Of a DNA stretch of 40,039 bases, positions 16,395-25,787 are shown piece by piece. The notes below the pieces were generated by a model. The model worked only from the letters and a program-made list of their open reading frames with translations, was not told the DNA's origin and did no database searches. Numbering within the stretch: position 1 is the stretch's first letter; each line of letters opens with the position of its first letter. The DNA comes from Brevibacillus massiliensis (GTDB taxonomy: Bacteria > Bacillota > Bacilli > Brevibacillales > Brevibacillaceae), in assembly GCF_000311785.1 (NCBI RefSeq), contig NZ_HE978536.1, positions 338,358 to 378,396 of the forward strand. Reading direction: 5' to 3'. The translations under genes were made by a program, and so were the position numbers.

Positions 16395-17336
16395 TCAATG
16401 GATCACGTCGCGCTCCTCGTGGCCTGCAGCGCCAGAAGAAAACGGAAAGACAGAGTCGTACGGGTTAATGTGCACAAACACGTCCCGCACCCGTTCAAAT
16501 CGGTCCATCAGCTCCTGTTTTACCTGCTTGCCAATGCTGTGTCCCTGCTCCACGGTGATCTGCGGATCGACGCTCACCTTCACGTCGACGATGACGTAAT
16601 GGCCGTGTTCTCTCGCCCGCAGGTCGTCGATCCGGATCACGCCGGGCACTGCTTCCACCGTCTGCATCATCGGGACAGTCTCTTCGCTGTGCAGCACGTG
16701 ATCAAGCGTGTTGTGAATCGACTCCTTCAGGATCTTGTAGGCCATCTTCAGGACGAGCAGGGAGACGAATACGCCGGCAACCGGATCGAGGTACACCATC
16801 CAGCCGACACCCAGGTATTCGCCCAGTACCGCGCCGCCGATGCCAACCAGCGCCGCAAAGGAAGAAAAAACATCGGATCGGTGCTCCAGAGCGTTGGCGA
16901 TCAGCGACTGGCTGTTCAGTTTTTTTCCCAGATTGTATTTGTAACGGTACATCCACTCTTTTACCGCCATTGAAAACACGGCAGCCCAAATCGCCAGCAT
17001 CCCCGGGGCTGCCACCGGCACCAGCATGGATTGGATCGACTTGTAACCGATTTCAAAACCGACGATCACCAGCAGCACCGACACGATAATGGCGGCGATC
17101 GATTCCGCCTTGCCGTGGCCGTACGGGTGATCCTCATCAGGCGGTCTCTCGGCAGCCCGCAGGCCGATGAGAACAGCAACAGAGCCGACTACATCGGAGG
17201 CGGAATGAGCCGCGTCCGCAATCAGCGCACGGGACTCGGCAACAAGCCCGATGATCAGCTTCGCTGCGGCCAGACCCAAGTTGCCGACGATGCCTACCCA
17301 GGCTCCGAACTGTGCCTTTGCCAAGCGATCCTCCAT
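16395..17336 (-). CDS. Cation diffusion facilitator family transporter
   Basis: Inner-membrane divalent-cation/proton antiporter of 313 aa. About six membrane helices fill the first 200 residues, with metal-site motifs DAAHSASDV in helix 2 and DEDHPYGHGKAE in the following loop; a cytoplasmic ferredoxin-like domain (about 205-290) carries VDVKVSVDP. The substrate (Zn, Mn, Fe, Co or Ni) is not decidable by eye. Three ATG codons are in tandem; I choose the third (17336) because GGAGGG abuts the first. It follows the secDF terminator and a structured 130-nt leader, so it is probably its own unit. Confidence 0.9.
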   Translation of the reverse strand: MEDRLAKAQFGAWVGIVGNLGLAAAKLIIGLVAESRALIADAAHSASDVVGSVAVLIGLRAAERPPDEDHPYGHGKAESIAAIIVSVLLVIVGFEIGYKSIQSMLVPVAAPGMLAIWAAVFSMAVKEWMYRYKYNLGKKLNSQSLIANALEHRSDVFSSFAALVGIGGAVLGEYLGVGWMVYLDPVAGVFVSLLVLKMAYKILKESIHNTLDHVLHSEETVPMMQTVEAVPGVIRIDDLRAREHGHYVIVDVKVSVDPQITVEQGHSIGKQVKQELMDRFERVRDVFVHINPYDSVFPFSSGAAGHEERDVIH

Positions 17337-17342
17337 CATCAT

Positions 17343-17464
17343 CCCTCCTCGTTAAGAAAAGCTTCAATGGAAGCCTCCTCGAAGAAGCAGTCGAGTCCTT
17401 CTTTAGAGGAAGCCTTTCATGCAGGATAAGGAAGCTGTCTCAGGAAATGATCCTTTCTTATCCT
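17343..17464 (-). promoter_or_regulatory. Structured leader of the CDF transporter gene
   Basis: Two hairpins fill the leader. The first pairs 17464-17453 with 17434-17423 (AGGATAAG/CTTATCCT, then mismatch and three more pairs). The second pairs CTTCCTC with GAGGAGG and inside it AGAAG with CTTCT, ending shortly before the ribosome site. I do not recognise a known metal riboswitch (NiCo or Mn yybP-ykoY) consensus, and see no convincing promoter. Confidence 0.4.
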
Positions 17465-17466
17465 GT

Positions 17467-17493
17467 AGGAAAAGCCGCGGATCGCTCCGCGGC
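17467..17493 (-). terminator. secD-secF terminator
   Basis: Perfect 8-bp GC stem (GCCGCGGA/TCCGCGGC, 17493-17486 with 17481-17474), 4-base loop, followed on the minus strand by TTTTCCT. It lies 6 bases after the secF stop. Confidence 0.85.
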
Positions 17494-17499
17494 CTCGTA

Positions 17500-18444
17500 C
17501 TAACTCTGGTTCGGATTTGCTGCCGGTTTTAGCCGTTTTTTTCCCATTTCGCGTTTTTTCAACGTCACCCATACCTGGGCGGCAATAAAGATCGAGGAGT
17601 ACGTTCCGCTCACCAGACCGAAGATCAGTGCGAGCGAGAAGTTGCGAATACCTTCACTGCCGAAGATGGCAATCGACAGTGCGGCTACAAAGACCGTAAA
17701 GACGGTGAAAATGGAGCGTCGCATCGTTTGCCACAAGCTCACATTTACAATATGTTCGAGGTCCTCAACTGTTTTCACTTTCATCGTTCTTAAGTTTTCC
17801 CGAATCCGGTCAAAAATAACAATCGTGTCGTTAATCGAGTACCCGACAATCGTCAAGATTGCTGCGACGAAGGTCAGGTCAACTTCAATCCGGAAGATCG
17901 AAAACATCGCTATCGGGATAAACGCGTCATGAACGAGCGAGACGATACAGGCAATCCCGAACAAATACTGAAAGCGAAACGCAATGTAGACGGCGATCCC
18001 AATCGACGCGAGCACCAGGGCAATCACTGCCTTTTTCACCATTTCGTCGGCGATGATCGGGTCTACCGTCGACTCCTGCCGCTCCACTTGGTCACCGTAC
18101 TTTTGTTTCAACTCTGCCTGAATGGCTTCCAACTTGTCTTTGGGGATCGGCTGGTCAAAAGTCGTGGTCGCCCACAGGTTTTTATCCCCCGTCTTGGTCA
18201 CGTCTTTAAACTTCACGTCCGGCACCTCTTTGTGCAGGACCGTTTCGATATCGCCAACGTTAAACTCCTTGCCAATGTACAGGTCCAAACGCGTTCCAGC
18301 CTTGAAGTCAACACCGAGATCCAGCCCTAAAATCAGCGTGAAGACTAACCCCAGTATCAAAATCACCGCTGATAGAAAGTAGAACTTTCTCCTATTTTTC
18401 ACAATATCAAACCGAATCATGGTATCTTGCGGATTAGAGCTCAT
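17500..18444 (-). CDS. secF: Protein translocase subunit SecF
   Basis: Membrane subunit of 314 aa that, with SecD, uses the proton gradient to help preprotein release at the outer face of SecYEG. It has the N-terminal helix, the GVDFKAGT motif after it, an external domain (about 50-125), and five clustered helices with GYSINDTIVIFDRIREN (about 215-231). It starts at ATG 18444 with AAGGAG ten bases upstream, overlapping the secD stop by 11 nt, so translation is likely coupled; a GTG three codons earlier would abut the ribosome site. SecD and SecF are separate genes here, unlike the fused secDF of B. subtilis. Confidence 0.95.
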   Translation of the reverse strand: MSSNPQDTMIRFDIVKNRRKFYFLSAVILILGLVFTLILGLDLGVDFKAGTRLDLYIGKEFNVGDIETVLHKEVPDVKFKDVTKTGDKNLWATTTFDQPIPKDKLEAIQAELKQKYGDQVERQESTVDPIIADEMVKKAVIALVLASIGIAVYIAFRFQYLFGIACIVSLVHDAFIPIAMFSIFRIEVDLTFVAAILTIVGYSINDTIVIFDRIRENLRTMKVKTVEDLEHIVNVSLWQTMRRSIFTVFTVFVAALSIAIFGSEGIRNFSLALIFGLVSGTYSSIFIAAQVWVTLKKREMGKKRLKPAANPNQS

Positions 18445-19669
18445 GTATTTCACTCTCCTTTACCCCGTACCAGGCAGGCTTCCTAAACATGTTGGCCTTG
18501 ATGAGCAGCCAAAGCAAGAAGCGGGAGCCAAATACGTTGGTGATCAAACTGACGATCAACGTCATGATCAAGATGGTCGCAAAGCCCTGGATGGAACTTG
18601 TCCCGACGTACAGCAGCACAAGCGCGGCGATGATCGTCGTCACATGGGAGTCGATAATCGTAATAAACGAGCGTCGCTGACCCGCGCGGAACGCAGACAA
18701 TATCGTCTTGCCGCTCTTGATCTCTTCCTGGATGCGTTCATACGTGATGATGTTGGCGTCGACCGCCATTCCGACGGAGAGAATAAAACCGGCGATACCT
18801 GGCAGTGTTAACGTGGCGTGCATCCAATCCAGCACCAATAGACAGAAATACGTAAAACCGATCAAGGTGATGTTGGCGATCATGCCCGGCATGCGGTAGA
18901 CCAGCAGCATGAACAAGAAGATGACGGCACCGCCGATGTATCCGGCGTAGATCGTCTTCTGCAGCGCCATTTGCCCAAGGCTGGCGCCGACCGAGTTGGC
19001 CGACAGCTCTACCAGTTTGGACGGCAGCGCCCCGGCGTTGAGAATCCCGGCCAGTTCGTTTGCTTCCTGGAGGGTGTACGATCCGGTTATTTCGGCGTTG
19101 CCGCCTGTAATCACGCTGTTGATCCGCGGGTTGGTCAGCATCTGGTCATCCAGGTAGATGGCGACCGTTTTCCCCAGGTTGTTTTTCGTCACGTCGGCAA
19201 ATTTGCTGGCATTTGCAAACTTCAGCAAAATTTTGGGACGTTTCAAATCGTCAAAGCCGACCTTGGCTCCCCCTGGAGCGAGGTCGCTTCCTTGCAGCAC
19301 GATGTTCCCTTGTTCGTCGCGGAACGTCAGCACGGCAGGCTTGCCGATCAAGCTGCGCATCTTCTCCTGGTCAGTCACCCCGGCCAGCTTTACGCGCACC
19401 CGGTCCGGATTTTCGATCGTAACCTCCGGCTCTTGAACGCCCCCGACATTGACCCGTTTCTCTACCATCGAAGCAGTCGCTTTCAAAAGATCTGTCGTCA
19501 CTTTCTGTCCTGCTTCTAGCGGCTCTACCTTATATAGAATCTCAAATCCGCCCTGAAGATCGAGACCGAGTACGATGTTCTTCGATACCGGTACGGTCGT
19601 CGTTATCACCAGACCAGCCAATGCGGCCAGTACGATCAGGAAGAGCACGAACCTACTCCATTTAATCAT
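18434..19669 (-). CDS. secD: Protein translocase subunit SecD
   Basis: Partner of SecF, 411 aa. After an N-terminal helix comes GLDLQGGFEILYKV, then the periplasmic-type P1 region (shorter than in Proteobacteria), then five helices with the conserved GMAVDANIITYERIQEE (about residues 312-328), whose Asp is needed for proton flow. I start at ATG 19669 (MIKWSRF) with GGGG about 11 bases away; the longer in-frame GTG at 19714 lacks a ribosome site. A promoter lies about 80 bases upstream. Confidence 0.96.
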   Translation of the reverse strand: MIKWSRFVLFLIVLAALAGLVITTTVPVSKNIVLGLDLQGGFEILYKVEPLEAGQKVTTDLLKATASMVEKRVNVGGVQEPEVTIENPDRVRVKLAGVTDQEKMRSLIGKPAVLTFRDEQGNIVLQGSDLAPGGAKVGFDDLKRPKILLKFANASKFADVTKNNLGKTVAIYLDDQMLTNPRINSVITGGNAEITGSYTLQEANELAGILNAGALPSKLVELSANSVGASLGQMALQKTIYAGYIGGAVIFLFMLLVYRMPGMIANITLIGFTYFCLLVLDWMHATLTLPGIAGFILSVGMAVDANIITYERIQEEIKSGKTILSAFRAGQRRSFITIIDSHVTTIIAALVLLYVGTSSIQGFATILIMTLIVSLITNVFGSRFLLWLLIKANMFRKPAWYGVKESEIHEL

Positions 19670-19750
19670 GTGCGAAAATGCCCCTTTCCCTTTTCCAAGC
19701 GGGTTGTCCCCCACAAAAAATAAAAAAGCCGTTTTCTAACCAACACGCCC

Positions 19751-19780
19751 ATTATAGCCAACCTGTGAAAAGCGTGTCAA
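19751..19780 (-). promoter_or_regulatory. secD-secF promoter overlapping the comN stop
   Basis: TTGACA (19780-19775), 18 bases and TATAAT (19756-19751) match both consensus hexamers perfectly. The -35 covers the stop codon of comN, so secDF has its own strong start besides possible read-through from comN. Confidence 0.88.
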
Positions 19781-20031
19781 ATGAAGTTGTCTGGGTTTTT
19801 ATACATATTTACCAGTAACCAATTCATGTACTTGGTTGCCTTCAGCGAAAGGATGTCGTTTACCAGTTGATGTTTTGGCGGAATCTCTTTATAGGAAGCA
19901 GAAACACACTTCCAGATATCATCGGGTGTAATGTTGTCGTACCCGAGCAGGGCGAACTCCTGGGCCTTGCTTTGACACAGCATGTGTACCTCTGCCTTCA
20001 GCTCCTCACTTGCATCAACGGGAAACTCCAT
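19777..20031 (-). CDS. comN: Post-transcriptional regulator ComN
   Basis: Small soluble protein of 84 aa (ComN/YrzD family). In B. subtilis ComN promotes accumulation of the comE late-competence mRNA and associates with DivIVA. The sequence has the family layout: N-terminal helix, LLGYDNITPDDIWKCV near 28-43, and the C-terminal KATKYMNWLLVNMYKN. ATG 20031 has AAGGAGAG upstream. The position between secDF and spoVB is the same as in B. subtilis, which supports the call more than similarity alone. I see only a weak promoter (TTGAGA/CTATTT) in the 116-base divergent gap shared with spoVB. Confidence 0.88.
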   Translation of the reverse strand: MEFPVDASEELKAEVHMLCQSKAQEFALLGYDNITPDDIWKCVSASYKEIPPKHQLVNDILSLKATKYMNWLLVNMYKNPDNFI

Positions 20032-20147
20032 CTTTCATCTCTCCTTTGCAAAATTGTCATGACCCGGCGGGCACGTCCATATTCTTAAAATAGAATCTTC
20101 AACTTCCTTTTCTCAACTCTATTTTTCGGAAAAGAAAGGACCATCCC

Positions 20148-21728
20148 ATGAGACAATCGTTTTTTTACGGTACGGTCATCTTAATTGTCGCCGGGGCAGC
20201 CACGCGAATCCTCGGCTTTATCAACCGGGTCGTCCTCTCCAGGATTATCGGCGCCGAAGGCATGGGCCTGTACCAAATGGTCGTGCCGCTGATGTACTTT
20301 CTCATTACATTGACCACGCTCGGCCTTCCCGTGGCGATCGCCAAACAAGTAGCAGAGAGCGAAGCGGCCGGGGATTTCCGCAAGACCAAGCGCCTGCTGG
20401 TCCTCTCCCTGACGCTTACGGGGGCCCTCAGCTTGACACTCTGTCTCATCCTGTACCTGGGAGCCCGAACGCTGACCGGCTGGCTGTTTTCTGACGAACG
20501 CGCCTACTGGGCCTTGCTGGCCTCGCTGCCGGTCATTCCGCTGGCCAGTTTTTCTGCCGTTCTGCGCGGCTACTTTCAAGGCAAACACAACATGACACCG
20601 ACGGCCACCTCCCAACTGCTGGAACAGATCGTGCGGATGGCCCTCGTCGTCGTAATGACCGTCACGTTTATGGATAACGGCGTAGAGTACGCCGCTGCCG
20701 GTGCGGTCGCCAGCATTATTTTTGGCGAAACCGCCGGTTTATTGTACATGTTTTGGCAATTCCGCCGGCAGGGGCGGCAAACAGCCGAGCGTCTGTTTCA
20801 ACTGCCGCTGCTGGCGTCTCTGAAGCAAAATCGAGAGAACCTGCGGCAGCTTTTGAGCATGTCCCTGCCAGTCACGATGAGCCGACTCGTCGGCTCGATT
20901 GCATACGTATTGGAGCCCATGATCGTTCCGTTTGCCCTCCTGGTAGCAGGGTATCAAGCCCATGAGGCGACCAGCCTGTACGGAAAATTTGCCGGTATGG
21001 CCGTTCCCTTGCTGCTCTTCCCTACTTTTTTGACCTATTCGCTGTCCATCTCGCTGGTTCCCGCCGTGTCGGAGGCAGCATTCCAAAAGAACAGTACGCT
21101 GGTCCACCGCCGCATCTACCAGGCGATGCGAATTACTTTGGTCATCGGGGCTCCCTGCGCCGTGCTGCTGTTCGTCTTTGCCGAACCGCTCTGCCAGCTG
21201 CTGTACGGAAACCGGGAAGTGGGGGTGCTGCTGAGGGAGATGGCCCTGTTCTCCGTGTTCTTGTTCTTTCAGACTCCGCTGGCTGCTGCCCTGCAGGGGC
21301 TGGATTACGCGGGCACGGTATTTCGGAACACCTTGTTCAGCTCCGCCGTCAAGCTGCTCGCCATGTTTGTCGCCACAGCCCACCCGGCGTTCGGCATCCA
21401 TGGTGCGATCATCGCGCTGAACCTGGGCATTACGCTGGGCACACTCCTGCATTTTGCCAGTCTGGTCAAAGCAATCGGGTTTACCATCAACTTTTCCGAG
21501 TTTTGTAAAATTGGCGCCGCCATGCTCGCCATGGGTTATGCCGGCTCTTACATGGCGAACCATCTGTTCTACGATTTGCCGCTCATCAAGAAGCTGCTGC
21601 TCAGTTCCGGTTCCTGCTTTCTCTTGTATGTGGTCCTCTTGGTCGGCATGCGGGTCCTGGGCAAGCAGGACGTCCGGCGCATCCCCTGGATCGGCGAGCA
21701 GCTCTCGGTGTTCTTTCCCCGCCGCTAG
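20148..21728 (+). CDS. spoVB: Stage V sporulation protein B (MOP-family flippase)
   Basis: Polytopic membrane protein of 526 aa with about 14 helices, in the polysaccharide/lipid II flippase branch of the MOP superfamily. SpoVB is needed for spore cortex synthesis, acting in the mother cell at the forespore membrane. Recognisable features: GAATRILGFINRVVLSRIIGAEGMG near the N-terminus (read in parts), GLPVAIAKQVAES at about 60, and FPTFLTYSLSISLVPAVSEA near 285-304. ATG 20148 has AAAGGA upstream. It is divergent from comN and converges on corA with only 3 nt between stops. Confidence 0.92.
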   Translation: MRQSFFYGTVILIVAGAATRILGFINRVVLSRIIGAEGMGLYQMVVPLMYFLITLTTLGLPVAIAKQVAESEAAGDFRKTKRLLVLSLTLTGALSLTLCLILYLGARTLTGWLFSDERAYWALLASLPVIPLASFSAVLRGYFQGKHNMTPTATSQLLEQIVRMALVVVMTVTFMDNGVEYAAAGAVASIIFGETAGLLYMFWQFRRQGRQTAERLFQLPLLASLKQNRENLRQLLSMSLPVTMSRLVGSIAYVLEPMIVPFALLVAGYQAHEATSLYGKFAGMAVPLLLFPTFLTYSLSISLVPAVSEAAFQKNSTLVHRRIYQAMRITLVIGAPCAVLLFVFAEPLCQLLYGNREVGVLLREMALFSVFLFFQTPLAAALQGLDYAGTVFRNTLFSSAVKLLAMFVATAHPAFGIHGAIIALNLGITLGTLLHFASLVKAIGFTINFSEFCKIGAAMLAMGYAGSYMANHLFYDLPLIKKLLLSSGSCFLLYVVLLVGMRVLGKQDVRRIPWIGEQLSVFFPRR

Positions 21729-21731
21729 GGA

Positions 21732-22709
21732 TTACAGCCACTTGCGTTTTTTGAACACGCGCAGCATCCCGAGAGGCACAACCGTCATGACGATGAAGGC
21801 AATCACAAACATGATCGGTTCTGCCTCCACCCCCAGCCAGCTAAACGTATTCATCCCAAACAACCCGGTGATAAACGTAAGCGGGAGGAAGATAGTGGAG
21901 ATGATTGTCAAGACACGCATGGTCTCCGTCGTCTTGGCGTTGATGATCGTGTAGTACGTGTCAAGTGCGCCGTTCACCAAATCGCGAAAGGTTTCAGTCG
22001 AATCAGCCAGGCGTTCCAGGTGATCCGTCAAATCGGTGTAAAACGGCATGTTCTCTTCGGAAATGTCGAAAGAGTAGCGCCCGTTTACGTTGGCAAAAAT
22101 CCGCTTCTGCGGCAAAATCACCCGCCTGATCAAGATGATCGTCCGTTTCAGAGCCAGGAACTCTTCCGTGATCTCTTCCATTTGATGCTCAAAGATTTCA
22201 TCTTCCAGCTCGTCGATCCGCACGCTGATGCGGTCCATGATCGGAAAGTACTCATCCGTGATGCCGTCCACGATCGAGTAGAGCAGGTAGTCGGGCCCGC
22301 GGTTCATCCACGCCATGCTCCGGTGACACTGCTTTGCAATGCGTCCAATCGTGTTCATCGGCGATTTGTGAATCGTTACAATGTAATTGGGACCCAGGAA
22401 GACGTTCAGTTCCAGAGTGGTAATCTCGTCGTCGCTCTCCTCGTTGTATCGCAGCGCGTGGAAGACGAAGAAGTAGTACCCCTCGTACTGGTCCACCTTG
22501 GCCCGGGGACTTACGTGCAGACAATCCTCGATGGCCAAGGGGTGGAAGTCAAAAATTTTGGCGATATATTGCAATTCGTCATTTCCAACGTCATACAAAT
22601 CGATCCACAGCAAATCTTCGGGTGACCGAAGCCACTCGTCTTTTGTACCCAGATCCACATCATGGTACATTTTCTTTTCCGAGTGATTGTAAAAATAGGT
22701 TTTGATCAT
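21732..22709 (-). CDS. corA: CorA-family magnesium/divalent-metal transporter
   Basis: Membrane channel of 325 aa. A large cytoplasmic N-terminal domain of alpha/beta then long helices (about 1-260) precedes two C-terminal helices; the signature GMN is present as GLFGMNTF between them, and the basic tail KKRKWL closes the protein. I start at ATG 22709 because GGGGGTGAG is 5 bases upstream; an ATG at 22724 lies within that ribosome site. CorA proteins normally carry Mg2+, with Co2+ or Ni2+ possible. Probably a separate unit. Confidence 0.93.
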   Translation of the reverse strand: MIKTYFYNHSEKKMYHDVDLGTKDEWLRSPEDLLWIDLYDVGNDELQYIAKIFDFHPLAIEDCLHVSPRAKVDQYEGYYFFVFHALRYNEESDDEITTLELNVFLGPNYIVTIHKSPMNTIGRIAKQCHRSMAWMNRGPDYLLYSIVDGITDEYFPIMDRISVRIDELEDEIFEHQMEEITEEFLALKRTIILIRRVILPQKRIFANVNGRYSFDISEENMPFYTDLTDHLERLADSTETFRDLVNGALDTYYTIINAKTTETMRVLTIISTIFLPLTFITGLFGMNTFSWLGVEAEPIMFVIAFIVMTVVPLGMLRVFKKRKWL

Positions 22710-22838
22710 TTCGCTCACCCCCATCTATTCCATCATCCATCATACACAAAATTTGCTCCATAGTTCAATGAAGAGATGAATAAGCTGGATAAGCCATTCA
22801 TATAGATGGTAGAAACCAAATGAGAAGGAGGGTTTTGC

Positions 22839-23210
22839 TTGCGAAGCACGTCCGCCTCAATCGCAACGGGGCTTCTATTTACGCTCGGACTGGTATTAAC
22901 CGGATCTTTATTGACTGCTATCCTGCTCTCTTTTACAGATCTGAAAGAAAGTTCGCTGCCATACTTTACGTACACGATCAACATCATCAGTCTTCTGCTC
23001 GGCGGCATCATCACCGGCCGGCGCTGCATGAACCGCGGCTGGTATTACGGCGGCCTGACCGGGATCACCTATTTCATGCTCGTGCTGTTAATCGGGTTTC
23101 TCGGCTTTGATGCGCCGATGAGACTGATGACCTTGTTTTACTTGTTGGGCGCCTTTCTCATCAGCGCTCTGGGCGGCGTGATCGGGGTCAACATGACTGC
23201 CCGCCGTTAG
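22839..23210 (+). CDS. TIGR04086-family membrane protein (YrzE-like)
   Basis: Small integral membrane protein of 123 aa with four hydrophobic helices (about 7-30, 42-60, 66-88, 95-118) and short polar loops such as GRRCMNRGW. The TIGR04086 family is common in Firmicutes and has no known function; the location next to yajC and near spoVB matches yrzE of B. subtilis. The start is TTG 22839, backed by GAAGGAGGG six bases away. Confidence 0.85.
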   Translation: MRSTSASIATGLLFTLGLVLTGSLLTAILLSFTDLKESSLPYFTYTINIISLLLGGIITGRRCMNRGWYYGGLTGITYFMLVLLIGFLGFDAPMRLMTLFYLLGAFLISALGGVIGVNMTARR

Positions 23211-23225
23211 TATCCCCGAAGGACG

Positions 23226-23258
23226 AAAAAAAGCAGGCTGAGATGACCTGCTTTTTTT
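23226..23258. terminator. Bidirectional terminator between TIGR04086 gene and yajC
   Basis: A7, GCAGG/CCTGC stem with 9-base loop, T7. It serves the convergent genes on both sides; the A and T runs extend the stem to 12 bp. Confidence 0.9.
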
Positions 23259-23268
23259 CGTGGCAAAA

Positions 23269-23577
23269 CTACTCTTCTTTTGCCGATGCTGCCGGAGCTG
23301 CAGCCTCGCTGCTGCTGGAAGTGCTCAGCACGTTGTTGACTGCTCCGCGGTCATAGGTAACGTTTACATTGTGAGCGACGCGCAGTGTGACCGTATTGTC
23401 GTCAATATCCTGAATCGTGCCGTGCATCCCGCCAATGGTTACCACCTTATCCCCTTTTTTCAGCGCAGCGAGCATCGCATTGCGCTGTTTGTTGCGCTTT
23501 TGCTGGGGACGAATTAACAGGAAGTAAAAAATTAAAACCATAATAATCAGCGGTAAAAAGCTTTCAATTCCTGTCAT
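23269..23577 (-). CDS. yajC: Preprotein translocase subunit YajC
   Basis: Single-helix membrane protein of 102 aa that associates with SecDF. The helix is at about 7-22 (LPLIIMVLIFYFLLIRPQQK follows the family pattern), then a basic stretch, the LKKGDKVVTIGGMHGTI motif and an acidic/Ala-Ser tail. GAGGAGG is upstream of ATG 23577. It follows tgt by 18 nt, so tgt-yajC are co-transcribed. Confidence 0.96.
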   Translation of the reverse strand: MTGIESFLPLIIMVLIFYFLLIRPQQKRNKQRNAMLAALKKGDKVVTIGGMHGTIQDIDDNTVTLRVAHNVNVTYDRGAVNNVLSTSSSSEAAAPAASAKEE

Positions 23578-23595
23578 GCAATATCCTCCTCTTGT

Positions 23596-24777
<1,182 letters not shown>

Positions 24778-24779
24778 CT

Positions 24780-24808
24780 ATTATAGTGTGATTGGCAATG
24801 AATCACAA
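24780..24808 (-). promoter_or_regulatory. tgt-yajC promoter
   Basis: TTGTGA (24808-24803), 17 bases and TATAAT (24785-24780) on the minus strand. The -35 overlaps the stop codon of the upstream pseudogene. This lets tgt-yajC be expressed apart from queA. Confidence 0.85.
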
Positions 24809-25644
24809 GGAAAGTTCCGCCAAAAATAGGTCAAGACCCGTTTTGTTTTTGTTAGACACCCGTATCTTCTTGGCCAAGACGTAGCTGGGAAAATGATGTC
24901 TCGCCGCAACTTCGGCTCCGAGCACCGTTATCGTCAGCACGATCATGACTATTAACACAAGCCCTCCTGTCAAGAGTCCAATATAAAAAGCCTTCTTCCC
25001 CTGCTTCAACTGAGCTACCGAGACGGGAAAGACCATCATCAGTATGACGATTGTCATGGAAAAAATACTTATGAAATACAGCGAAGCATGCACCATCCTC
25101 CTGAATCCCGTATCTGTGAAGACGGGAAGCTGATTCTGAAATTTCATCTGGGGCAAAATCGAAATGGTCAAAATCAAAAACAGTACGACAAAATAGGGAA
25201 AAAAATTTCTGCCGTCCGCGCCAAAGGTTCAAGTCCAAGGCGCACAGCCAGAATGACCACCGTGAAGACCAGAATGTTGATCGCTTCAGGCGGGGTTCGA
25301 GGCATGATTTGCGTAGTCAGAAAGTCACCGAGAAAGTACAACAACTCTGCCGCTTCAATCAAAGCAAAGAATACAAAAGTCGCCGAGACTGCCTTGCCCA
25401 GCCACTTCCCCAGAATTTTTTCACACATTTCAACCAAGGTCAGTTCGGGGAGGCGGCTTCCGAGCGAGCTGTACAGCCAGACCAATAACAAACTTATGCC
25501 CACACCTGCAATTCCCGCGATCCAGGCGTCCTGTTTGACCATTTCGGCAAGCGGTCCGGGAATAATCAAGATAGAGGTGCCGATGGAGTAGAAAGCAACC
25601 AAGACGAAAAATTGACGTGCACTTATTTTGATGTTCTTTACCAT
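24803..25644 (-). pseudogene. Frameshifted, C-terminally truncated spore-germination permease (GerAB/GerKB family)
   Basis: GerB-type proteins are amino-acid-permease-like subunits of nutrient germinant receptors in the spore inner membrane. The first frame (25644-25174, 156 aa) has helices and family-like segments (ARQFFVLVAFYSIGTSI, IPGPLAEMVKQDAWIA, LTLVEMCEKILGKWLG) and stops after FFPILSYCF. The next segments continue in another frame (about 25195-24803): VLFLILTISILPQ to FPSYVLAKKIRV. One base lost near 25180-25195 would join them into about 280 aa. Even then the C-terminal roughly 85-90 aa of the usual 360-370 are missing. No gerA or gerC neighbours exist. A sequencing error could explain the shift but not the short end. 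Confidence 0.8.
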
Positions 25645-25727
25645 CAGATCGATCCCCTGTGCCTAGTACTTAAACGGCTTTCCCCTCCAGTATTTCCTGT
25701 CTTTGCCTAAAATATATCTAACATAGA

Positions 25728-25769
25728 AAGGGGCGTTCCCGGACAGTCATGTCCGAAAAACACCCCCTT
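25728..25769 (-). terminator. Hairpin downstream of queA
   Basis: AAGGGGGTGTT (25769-25759) pairs with AACGCCCCTT (25737-25728) with one bulge, and CGGAC/GTCCG forms an inner stem. No T run follows on the minus strand, so its terminator role is uncertain. Below it the gap to 25645 has a TATATT-like box only. Confidence 0.45.
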
Positions 25770-25787
25770 CAAAATATCCTCTTTTCT

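Noticed and set aside
17343-17464. NiCo (czcD) or Mn (yybP-ykoY) riboswitch before the CDF gene
   Set aside because: Hairpins are present but I could not find the conserved junction sequences of either class; kept only as an unclassified structured leader.
20739-21563. 274-codon minus-strand frame inside spoVB
   Set aside because: Antisense to the spoVB helices; hydrophilic, low-complexity product without a start signal.
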